A DNA stretch of 19,031 bases, from the NCBI GenBank assembly GCA_015501585.1, contig JADNRY010001013.1, positions 1 to 19,031 of the forward strand, read 5' to 3'. A program made the position numbers and the translations under genes. The notes below the pieces were generated by a model. It was not told where the DNA came from. It worked only from the letters and a program-made list of their open reading frames with translations, and did not search any database. Of this stretch, positions 9,613-18,095 are shown one piece after another (within the stretch, counting starts at the first letter, position 1; each line of letters begins with the position of its first letter). This DNA comes from Rhodocollybia butyracea. Its lineage: Eukaryota; Basidiomycota; Agaricomycetes; Agaricales; Omphalotaceae.

Positions 9613-11299
9613 ATGATTTGGGCTGTGGCTCATATAGTACAGACTAGTTTGGGTGCCATCCCCGCTAAGTGCCAGGACAATACCTCGCAATTCAAGATGC
9701 AGGATTACTCATCCGTCCTTAAGCAGGGATTATCCTCACTTAATACCATTTTTGTGAGTACTAGTATTCTGTTTTAATTCTTTTCCTGAATGCCCCCCTT
9801 AATATCTAGGGTTTCCTCAGTCAACAGTATCTCCAGCGGCAAACCAGCTCCTTGGTGGTTGAGTGCCTACTGGTCTTATGCCAGTGTGCTTCTTCTATCA
9901 TCTCTCCCAAGGCTCCGACTCCCCCTCAGTGGTTTATTCCAGAGGATGACATCAACTGTGTATTAGTGAGTAGTTTATGTTTCAGTTTTGTCCTGTCTCC
10001 GACTGACAGTCCCCCTTTCAGGTTGCCATCAAGAAAAACTGTGTTACTCCTAATTCCCAGATCAGCATTCCCTTTGACATCAAGTGTTGTGAGACTGAGT
10101 GGCTCGTTACCTGTGGTGAGGCACTGGCTGCTGCTCAAGCGGATGCTGACTTTGCCGCTACCCAGGCTGCAATTCTTGGCTTTCCCGCGCCTTCCTTTCA
10201 GGAAGAAATGGAGGCACTATTAGTTCCAAAGGCTGAAGCTTCTCCCAGTCTTTCTCGCAAAAGAGCCAGATCTTCCGAGTCTCATGGTTCTGACAAGCAG
10301 GAGAGCAAAGAAGAGGAGGAAGACGAACCTCCAAGCAAAAAGCTCAAAACTTCAGTGCGTTCTTTCTCCTTCTAGATTCTTTATTGTTTATAAATTTTTT
10401 AGGAACAGGCCGAAGGCTGTTGTTCCCATAGAACTACTTCTGCCAAGAACAAGAAACCTCAGGCCCTGAAATTTTTGTCCAAGAAGCCTATCAAAAAGTC
10501 CAAGGCTGCCGCTTCTTCCTTGAAACCTACCTGACAAACTTGACTGAGTGAGTCAATTGTAGCTGGTAACTCGAAAGGAATGGGACTTGTCCCTATGGTA
10601 CGTGATTCTTCTTGACATGTAGTTATTTTACTAAATTCTTATTTTAGGCCTGTTTGTTTGATGATTCTTGAGTCAGTCTTCCCCCTTCCGAGGTTGACAA
10701 ACTTAAATCTCTTCCTGCCATTGCTGGTCCTTCTACAGCAATTGCTCCACCAGATACTCTGCAAAAGCTCACTGCCAAACACACTGGTTCTCCCATCTAT
10801 CCTCGTTCATTGGATAACCCTGACCGCAAGATCATCCTGATTTCGCAAAAGGATGTTCCAGACCATGCTTTATTGGATTGGGTATATTGTGAGCTAGTCA
10901 AATATAATCAACTTGACGAGAAGGATGATGCTGACTGTGTGGATCCAGAGAATTACTGCAGGATCATTGTCAGCTTTGAACGGACCCCAGGGTACACGGG
11001 TGTCCCTTCTATTTGAGAGGTTTTGCCCCTGAAGCAGAACCACAAGAATTCAAAACTGGTAGGTTTTACTGATTATGCGACATTTTAAAGGAGGGCAATG
11101 CCGTGTTCAAGGGCGATCTCAGCTGGCTCCCTGATGCCTCCCTTCAGAAGCTTGGCCAGACTATTCTCTCAGCATGGAGACACCGTCTACACCATGTCCG
11201 ACTTGATGGGCATAAGTTGTAGTATGCAGCCAGTAAGTGGTCCGCATCTTTTGTTCAAATTATGTTTTTCATGTCTTACTTAGCTCAGTGACCGTCCTG
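9613..11299 (+). pseudogene. Multi-exon nuclear-type protein gene, broken; possible BRCT-like N-terminus
   Basis: Exons join in frame across short introns: 9754-9809 (56 bp), 9966-10021 (56 bp), 10355-10402 (48 bp), 10598-10647 (50 bp) and 11233-11283 (51 bp), all GT...AG. A further break at 11059-11090 is only 32 bp. The first ATG of the first frame is 9613. The product would have an N-terminal domain of about 120 residues ending PFDIKCCETEWLVTC, vaguely like the tryptophan helix of a BRCT domain. An acidic/basic linker with nuclear signals (RKRAR, PPSKKLK, KKPIKKSK) follows, then an unrecognised part containing DHALLDWVYCELVKYNQL and GDLSWLPDASLQKLG. In-frame stops are TGA at 10532, 10541, 10669 and 11014 and TAG at 11220. 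The four TGA all fit CGA-to-TGA decay. The 3' end is lost where repeat A begins. The function is unknown; the BRCT idea is weak. Confidence 0.6.
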
Positions 11300-12300
11300 A
11301 AGAACTTGAATGCTCATACATTAATTTCGCTTTTTTGACCATCAAATCAATACTAGGAAAAGCTGTGGGCAAAGAGAAGGGGATACCGAGAAAAGGTTCT
11401 GATATCAATCTATATGATACTAGCATGCTATATGCCAAGATAGACAGTCTTCTCTGTCCTACAGCTCCCTCTATTAAACATTTGATAGGCAAAAAAGAAA
11501 AATTTATATACAAATATGCAGTTATCAGCTATTATCTACCCTCCCAGGGGAGCATACACCACTCTTGAGTACTCGAAATGTACCTATCATATAAGGGTAC
11601 ATTAAGGTAGAGAGGCCTGGGTCCCACTCTGCCCTGGATACTATGATACTTATCATCCAATCTCGAAAAAATGAGTGTTTTTGATGGGAGAGTTTCAAGA
11701 TCAATGAAGACTGATCTCCCAGGGGCCATTGAAATATGTATGAGACCCAGAAGGAGTAGAGAACATATCAAGGCATTAGGGGATAAAAAAGATTTCTCTG
11801 ATCCATTCCAATCTGCATGTTATATCAAGCAATCTTTAGACTCAACACTTTTCATTGATTTCCTTTTATGGATATACAGCTTTGGCCTCATCTACTAAAA
11901 TCAAAGGTTATCCAAAAAATATTTTTCAATCCAACCCCTGCCCACCACAGGACTGGCTTCATGTGTGGTGAGCAACCTGTTCTATGTATAGAGAGGAGAT
12001 CTGGATGCCTACTACATGTTCTTGTCCTCATGGAAAAAACAGCTTTGACCTGGTCCACTACAAAAATTATGAAATTCCCTAATCAAGATAAAAACAGCTT
12101 TGACCTTATTGAAATAAAACTGTAATATAGTAATTTATCAAAAATTTCAAAAGTGTCTAACTCTATCAGAAAAACATAAAACTAGTTCAGGTGGAAAATT
12201 GCCTAATTTGGTAGTAAAACTTTGACCTCATTCACTGTCAAGATTTGAAATTTCCTCATATAGGTAATTATTAATTGACCTAGGGCATACCCTACCTGAC
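11300..12300. repeat. Repeat A copy 2, left-truncated
   Basis: It starts near 11305 with the inner-arm word TTCGCTTTTTTGACCATCAAATC (as at 389-411) and parallels 382-1700. The matches include the inner arm pair (about 11325-11390 against 11440-11510), the outer right arm (about 11560-11900), the CAGCTTTG motifs (11877, 12040) and the AT-rich stretch to 12280. The left outer arm is absent, so this copy is not a full palindrome. It interrupts the multi-exon gene on its left. Divergence from copy 1 is far larger than between the two arms of copy 1. Confidence 0.75.
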
Positions 12301-12732
12301 ATAAGTGGGTGACTAGAAGAAAAACATCAAATCCATATACGGTCAAAGACAGAGGTGAGGAGGCACTCATCAGCAAGGTAGACACTCTCATAAATGTCCC
12401 TGTCAATACCAACTAGGCCTAGGTATTTTGTATCTCATTAAATTTACTTGCTATACATAGTAATACCACATTTATCACGGCATCTGGATGCCTCAGGGCA
12501 GGGTCACATGATGTCATGGTGCTGACTTGGTGCCGACAGTCAATTCTAGTCTAAATTCTCCAAGGCCCTCTGAAATCTAGCTATATGTGGCCAACCAACC
12601 TAAGCCCCTTATCTACAAGGGGTTGACGCCATGGTTCAAGCCCTTGTAGACAAGTGGATAGTACAGGTGAAAGAAATGCAAATAAAATGCTAAAAAACAT
12701 AACGCAAAAAGAACACCGTTAAAAAGAGAGCA
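12301..12732. other. Intergenic with small inverted repeat
   Basis: No gene is seen. CCCCTT-ATCTAC-AAGGGG (12605-12622) forms a small stem. Its TATCTACAAGGG word is answered in inverted order by CCCTTGTAGACAAG at 12641-12654. This may be a degenerate terminus related to the TTAGTCTACA ends to the right, but the resemblance is slight. Confidence 0.4.
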
Positions 12733-13755
12733 TCACCTTCTTGCTCTCTTCCTGCCTCCTGTGTCAGAATTCACTTGAGTGGTAGGTACTGTACGCTTCT
12801 GGAGGTTTTTTGTAGTCGATGTTGCTGCAGTACTGCTTCTTGTGGTTCTCGGAACTGATGGTGATACGGCATCTGGACCCCACATAGTCCTACCATGCTT
12901 GGAACTTTCAACTTGGACAGCTGCTTGTGCCTCCTCTTTGGGTGCATTATCTTCAACACCACTATGAGGTGGAGTAGAACTACTATGGATAGAGGAAGCT
13001 GGTCTAGATCCATGGTCTAGAGTGGGAGTGGGCATTAAGGACTCATAATCAAATATAGAAACAGATATCATACCGCCTGGTTCATGATCAAGAACTGGTT
13101 GTGGTATAGATTCACAATAGACAGCTGGAGTTTGCGGTGTGGGATTGAGAACGGCAGCTCTTGGAGTGAAATTGGGGATCGGCGCTCTTGGTGTGGAATC
13201 AGGGATGGGGACGGCCACTCTTGGTGTGGAATCGGGGACAGCTGCTCTGGGCGTGGAATCAGGGACAGTTGCTCTTGGTGTTGGGTCAGAATTGAAAGCG
13301 GGAGTTGGCGGTATAGGCTCCGGATTGAGAGCGGGAATCACAGGTGTAAGTTCAGGATTGAGATTAGAAGCTGACAGTGTAGGTTCTAGGTCCTGAGTCA
13401 GAGTTGGCAACGTATGATCCAGAGTATGAATTGGAGGTGTAGGTTCATGATTGAGAGCTGGGGTGGGTGCTGTAAATTCACAATGAAGAGTGGGGACTTC
13501 CTGTGCACAATCCACAGCAGGAGCTGGAGGTGTGCATTCATGAATGAGAGCAAGGGTTGGAGGTGTATGTTCACCATGCAGAGTGGGAGTGACCAGTGTG
13601 AGTTCACCTTGAAAAGCAGGAGCTGGAGGTGTAGGTTCATGACAAACAGTGGGAGGTGTAGATTCACAACAAAGAGTGGGAGCAGGAGGTGTAGGTTCAC
13701 GACAAAGAGCAGGAGCTGGCACTTCAGGCAACCACTCTACATGCACTTTAAGCAA
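12733..13755 (-). CDS. Proline-rich repeat protein, probable exon
   Basis: An open frame of 340 codons on the minus strand is the longest in the window. The first two-thirds are degenerate repeats of about 13-16 residues around HEPTPPAPAL and a shorter run of DSTPRAAVP units. The tail is Ser/Thr/basic and ends GGRKRARR, a plausible nuclear signal, before TGA. The frame opens with TTG at 13755, not ATG, and an in-frame TAG lies directly upstream within AAATTTAG, which would serve as a 3' splice site. So this is probably a downstream exon, or chance openness of a GC-skewed minisatellite. No domain is recognised. It ends six bases from the palindrome at 13761. Plus-strand frames across 13084-13776 are its antisense shadows. 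Product, if made, would be disordered. Confidence 0.4.
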   Translation of the reverse strand: MLKVHVEWLPEVPAPALCREPTPPAPTLCCESTPPTVCHEPTPPAPAFQGELTLVTPTLHGEHTPPTLALIHECTPPAPAVDCAQEVPTLHCEFTAPTPALNHEPTPPIHTLDHTLPTLTQDLEPTLSASNLNPELTPVIPALNPEPIPPTPAFNSDPTPRATVPDSTPRAAVPDSTPRVAVPIPDSTPRAPIPNFTPRAAVLNPTPQTPAVYCESIPQPVLDHEPGGMISVSIFDYESLMPTPTLDHGSRPASSIHSSSTPPHSGVEDNAPKEEAQAAVQVESSKHGRTMWGPDAVSPSVPRTTRSSTAATSTTKNLQKRTVPTTQVNSDTGGRKRARR

Positions 13756-13760
13756 CTAAA

Positions 13761-13905
13761 TTTTCCTTCTTGTTAGTCTACATTTTTGTGCCAATGACCT
13801 GACTAAAAAGAAGGAATGTCCTAGGTGGGGTAGGACATGTCCTAGGACATTCCTTCTTTTTAGTCAGGTCATTGGCACAAAAATGTAGACTAACAAGAAG
13901 GAAAA
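13761..13905. repeat. Perfect long hairpin, 65-bp arms, foldback/MITE-like
   Basis: 13761-13825 and 13841-13905 are exact reverse complements, with a 15-base loop. Each arm carries, near its outer end, TTAGTCTACATTTTTGTG and then CTGACTAAAAAG, so a small TTAGTC...GACTAA pair sits inside each arm. The loop side holds the palindrome TAGGACATGTCCTA (13831-13844). Perfect arms imply recent formation or conversion. The structure resembles a miniature inverted-repeat transposon, but I could not identify a target duplication. Confidence 0.9.
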
Positions 13906-13934
13906 AGTGGTTGACTGCACTGCTACATGACATA

Positions 13935-13968
13935 TTAGTCAGCACTTTTGTTACATTTCCCTGACTAA
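13935..13968. repeat. Third TTAGTC...GACTAA terminal-like motif
   Basis: TTAGTCAG at 13935 and CTGACTAA at 13961 are an exact 8-bp inverted pair around CACTTTTGTTACATTTCC. The interior matches the 14154 terminus (CACTTTTGTTACATTGACC) almost base for base. It is followed by another AAGTCAGG word. This may be the end of a third related element. Confidence 0.6.
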
Positions 13969-14148
13969 CAAGTCAGGTTTTCCCGGGGACTTTCCCAGTC
14001 AGTACTAACTAATGTAATGCTTCATTATAACAAATAGTAGTTACATGTATTATACAGTACTATTGAATGTGAAAGTAAAAAACATATAGTACAGGCTGGA
14101 TGGGAATTCTCAACTGACTAGGAATTCACTTCAGGCAACCACATAATT

Positions 14149-14360
14149 GGTCTTATTAGTCTACACTTTTGTTACATTGACCTTACTAAAAAGACCCAAA
14201 AACCTAGGCAAAACCCAGGCAGCTAGGTCATGACCTGGGAATTAGGTCATGACCTAAAAAATTGGTCATGACCTAGGTCAGGTTGGACTTTTCCTGGGTT
14301 GGTAGGTCATGGCCTGGGGGGGGGGGGGGGCCTAGGTGGGGCAGGGCATGGTCTAGGTGA
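14149..14360 (+). repeat. Repeat A terminal segment, inverted, cut by LTR element
   Basis: It starts GGTCTTATTAGTCTACAC and is the reverse complement of 2101-2272, with GGTCATGACC at 14226, 14245 and 14264. A run of 15 G (14316-14330) replaces sequence present in the other copy. The minisatellite that follows breaks off after CATGGTCTAGGTGA, where the LTR at 14361 begins. Confidence 0.75.
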
Positions 14361-14644
14361 TGTGACGGGTCATGCAACATTAGACAATGTATATACATGT
14401 AAACAAGCAAGTGATGTAGTAAGTGCAACGAGCGCTAATAGAAAACTAACGTATTAATAAACTCTTCACTTGGCTCAATATTCTCTTGATTATCATATCT
14501 CACTGGCCGTTAGTCTCGTGGTCTCTATACTTGACTCGAGCACTCCCTTTCGACGGGTCACTTGACCCTTCACCAGGGATACATGTGCCCACTCGAGGGA
14601 TGCTCAACCCGCAGCCAGGGTAACAGGCCTTCTATCATGACACG
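14361..14644 (+). repeat. 5' LTR
   Basis: It starts TGTGACGGGTCATGCAAC and ends ATCATGACACG. It is collinear with 17813-18095. Differences between the two are almost all CG against TG or CA (for example AACGAGCGCT against AACAAGCACT), with one A/T change near 14480 and small indels. The last base, G here and A in the 3' copy, leaves the exact end open by a base or two. Confidence 0.85.
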
Positions 14645-15337
14645 GCAGACTCGTCCTACCTACCAACATATTCTCTAGTCTATGGCCTACAGAATTACTT
14701 AACTTACACGAGCGCTTCACAGTGGTGGGGGTACCGCGGAATTCCGTGCCACGATTAATTTCGGGCTGAATTCCCACAATCATCTTATACTAGAAACATG
14801 ACAAAGAAGAAAATGTATTCAAAAGGTACTTTACCAGCACACGAATTGTCTTCAACAGCTGGAAGGTGCTTGTACAGCACACAGCTTATCTTGTCATAAT
14901 CATATGAAAAGAGACTCTGTATCAAGTTGAAAGGTGCTTTTCAGCACGCGACTAAGTTCCAGAAGAATCATAAATGCTCATCCTTGCTTGACGGCAAACT
15001 CAAGAACCAATTCATGCGAATGAGACGGCTCAGCCTATCTGTCGGGAAATTGGAAAGAAGTGAAGGGCCTGTCATCATTTCTACCTCACGAGTTCGTTGT
15101 CAAACAATGCTTCACCAGCACGCAACTAAGAACTATGCCAACAACTCACCTCACAGTATTCAGTCTGCTAAAGGAATTTCCGGTTCTTATGCCCCTCATC
15201 CTGGAACACTTGCCCAAGATGAAACCTTCCGTCCTTCCAGGTTGGCAGGGGTTAGAAGGGAAAAAAGAAGTATTAGGTACCGAATGGTCTTATATAGATA
15301 CCGGGTCAAAATTTGAGATTCCATTCTCTTCTCCATC
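14645..15337 (+). other. Leader of the LTR element with repeated GTGCTT/CAGCAC words
   Basis: Untranslated-looking stretch between the 5' LTR and the gag ATG. No standard primer site directly follows the LTR. Related words built on GTGCTT...CAGCAC followed by RCGACT or similar recur near 14826, 14866, 14932 and 15104, each able to form a small stem. Open frames here begin with TTG or GTG and overlap in two registers, so I do not call them genes. The repeats could be packaging or dimerisation signals; that is a guess. Confidence 0.4.
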
Positions 15338-17699
15338 ATGGCAGAAGGAAACCCAGTCAGAGGGCAAGGCAACAGACCCATCCAAGGCTCAGGGATAGGA
15401 CTAGGACATCCCACTTCCTCGTCAGCTCATAACTTGCCAAACAACCCTCGTTCTGCTCATGCAGCTTCTCATGCGGCATCTCTAGCCGTTTCTCAATCGT
15501 CAACAAATGCCTATCCTCCTGGAGGATTTCTTCGTACCACCCAAGCGGCTTCTTTAAGAGGCAACCAACAAGGCAGAGAGGATAACCGATCTGTCGTTAC
15601 CGGCACTTCCAGACGGGCAACTCCAGTTCCCCCAACATCCACTGGGACAATAGTAGAGGTAGATGAAGATTCACTCTCTCCACCAATTAGTTCCGTCAGA
15701 CGTGTTTCTCTGGAAGTGGTGCTGTTAATCAGCACGTCCTGTCCGAGAACAACTCAGACAATACTCGCAATGTACCCTCTCTATCTGCTGGATCACCTGG
15801 ACAGACAGGAAGGGACTCACCGGCTACTCCTATGCAGGCGGTCGTAGTCTACCTACTTCACGAGAGACCTCTGGACCGTTGTCCCCGTTGGGGTTAACAC
15901 CTAGCCCCTCAGATATGGGAGAGGAAGAAATGGAGGAACAAATCATGCAGATACACTTGAACCTTGAAATTGATGCTACAGATCCTCACCCATCAGTATT
16001 CACCATGTTCAAATTCCTCATTCCCATCAAGGATGAGACTCTCCCTATGTCCTATGAGAAATACTACCATAACATCTGATTTGACTATGACCCACTAACA
16101 GGATATGGAGTAGAAGGTACTGTAATGCCCAAGATGGATAACAATGAGACTGAGCTCTTCCAATCTATCATTGTACACTGGGAGACAGAACCAAGCCCGG
16201 AAGTTCTGTTTGGGGAGGGAGTTTCCGCTAAAGATTTCACCTTAGACTTCGTTATGCGCGACTTCTCTGCAGACGATATATCGTCACTAAGGGGTAGCGA
16301 GGATGGAGTTCCTTTGAATCTATGGACCTTGGGAGTAAGAGAACTCTCGCCGATAGCTTATATGTCCCTCGCCTTGAATCAGATATGCGATTCTTTAGCA
16401 ATGCTGGTTCCAGCTGAGCCGGGATTGCACTTCCGATTCAATCCATTGTTCAAACTCACTAGGATTCTAGAAGCTTACAACAACCCTGATATTGTATTCA
16501 TGACCCTTCAAACATTGCAGTCTAGAGCAGATGCTGCCTGACTCCACATCACAAAGTACTTGCACACCATTCGTAGACAGGCTGGTGCAGAACCGCCTGA
16601 TGATGAGTCGTTGGTTAACAGCTCACTAGTATCCACCATCCCAGAAGTTAGAGAACAGTTTGGTATGGAACCCGCTCACATATAATTTGGAAAGTTATTA
16701 TCAAGGAGAATGTATTCACAACTCATCCCGGGGCAACAAGTATAGCTCCCAAGTGTTACGAGGACAGAGGGTTATCGCTTCTCATTACCGCCCTTCTCGA
16801 TTCCTAGCCCATACACTGCCAGTACATCAGTATATTACCTCCGAAAAAGGGATAGAAGTATAATATATTTTTCCCCTGAATTTTAACAAATTTTTCCAAT
16901 GAAAAAGAGTGAATATTGCCCCGGAAATAGGCATGGGAAAATAAGCACTTTTTCAATAACGCATGCAAAATGCACTGATGCAACTGGACCTAGTTCCACC
17001 ACTTCCGCAGGCCAAAACCCAGAAGAAATTCTCCTCCCTTTAACCAATACGAAACCTTGAGTCATCGCTACTACCTCCAATTCCGAGATACATACTACGA
17101 GGAACCAGATGCCTGCAACACCTGCAATGGCAGATGGCGATCCATTGGTCCAAGAGCTACTGACAACAGCTAGATATCAACAGAATATGGCGGCTGACAC
17201 CGAGGAAGGAGGAAGGCCATCTCAGGCGAAATACTCCCCCTACATATGGGTCAAAGGACTTGGAAGACATATCATAAACAACTTTTTACCATGGTTTGAT
17301 CAGGAGGTTCCAGAGGTAAGGGTGACACTCCTATTCAAGATTAGGAACGGCAACACAGAACCGGTATGGCTAGTGAAATTTGTCGACAGGGAACAAGCAA
17401 AAATTTTCAGAACAGGATATGACAGAGCTTCCAATGACGGAGATACAATTACGACAACCAGGGCTGTACACTCGGATTACCTTGCGATGGTCAGAAGACC
17501 AGACAGCCTGATGGGAAGATGGCAAAACGGAGAGGCATTGGACAACGTCAATCACCCGCCAGCACCAATGAGACGGATGGAGATCGATTTTGTAGAACAG
17601 ATAATGACCCCTCTATCCAGCACACCAGGACCAAGTATAGAGCGGACCCCTCATCAGAACAGCACAGCTCACACAGGTGCAGGAGGATCGAGAACTTGA
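15338..17699 (+). pseudogene. Gag-like gene of the LTR element, broken
   Basis: ATG at 15338 (MAEGNPVRGQ) opens a Ser/Pro/Asn-rich N-terminus. The reading shifts frame near 15711 and again near 15837, then stays in one frame for about 620 codons to 17699. Interruptions in that frame are TGA at 16077, 16539 and 17058, TAA at 16683 and 16884, and TAG at 16743; the TGA codons fit CGA decay. The central part (about 15950-16680) looks globular and capsid-like (DFVMRDFSADDISSLRG, NPLFKLTRILEAYNNPDI). A C-terminal domain (17200-17580) contains YSPYIWVKGLGRHIINNF. I find no zinc knuckle and no match to a family I know, so 'gag-like' rests on position in the element. The true stop may lie beyond 17699. 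Confidence 0.6.
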
Positions 17700-17802
17700 A
17701 AGAGGAAACGCAGAGGGGGGAAGAAACTCGTGATCGCACAGAGCTATCTTGGAGATGTGGCATGAAGAGACAAGGATCGGACAACAACTGGCTTATTGAC
17801 AT

Positions 17803-17809
17803 GGGGGGG
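17803..17809 (+). other. Possible polypurine tract
   Basis: Seven G within ATGGGGGGGCAC stand three bases before the 3' LTR, where plus-strand priming is expected. It is short for a polypurine tract but correctly placed. Confidence 0.4.
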
Positions 17810-17812
17810 CAC

Positions 17813-18095
17813 TGTGATGAGTCATGCAACATTAGACAATGTATATACATGTAAACAAGCAAGTGATGTAGTAAGTGCAACAAGCACTAATAGAAAACTA
17901 ATGTATTAATAAACTCTTCACTTGGCTCTATATTCTCTTGATTATCATATCTCGCTGGCTGTTAGTCTCGTGGTCTCTATACTTGACTCGAGCACTCCCT
18001 TTTGACAGGTCACTCGACCCTTCACCAGGGATACATGTACCCACTGAGGGGATGCTCAACCCACAGCCGGGTAACAGGCCTTCTATAATGACACA
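17813..18095 (+). repeat. 3' LTR
   Basis: It starts TGTGATGAGTCATGCAAC and ends ATAATGACACA, collinear with the 5' LTR at 14361. This copy has lost more CG dinucleotides than the 5' copy, though the reverse holds at a few sites (CTCGCTGG here, CTCACTGG there). Beyond 18095 the sequence is LTR-B. Confidence 0.85.

Larger units (their letters stand above)
14361..18095 (+). mobile_element. LTR retrotransposon, 3.7 kb, probably non-autonomous
   Basis: Two direct LTRs of about 284 bp flank a 3.2-kb interior with a decayed gag-like gene. I see no reverse transcriptase, RNase H, integrase or protease motif in any frame, and the interior is too short for a full polymerase. The orientation comes from the gag frame and the G-run just before the 3' LTR. 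Flanks differ: repeat A minisatellite (GGTGA) on the left and LTR-B (GTGTT) on the right, so there is no target duplication. It probably depended on another element's enzymes. Confidence 0.8.

Noticed and set aside
13084..13776. Plus-strand frames rich in Gly, Trp, Cys and Arg
   Set aside because: Antisense shadows of the proline-rich repeats; composition mirrors the complementary codons and no start context exists.
2101..14320. An 11.9-kb giant transposon bounded by the inverted copies 2101-2272 and 14149-14320
   Set aside because: The TTAGTC ends face each other, so the enclosed DNA lies outside both elements. The contents are a patchwork of unrelated LTRs and gene relics.
15060..15398. 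112-codon frame upstream of and overlapping the gag ATG
   Set aside because: Begins with GTG, overlaps the better gag frame, and no conserved feature supports it.
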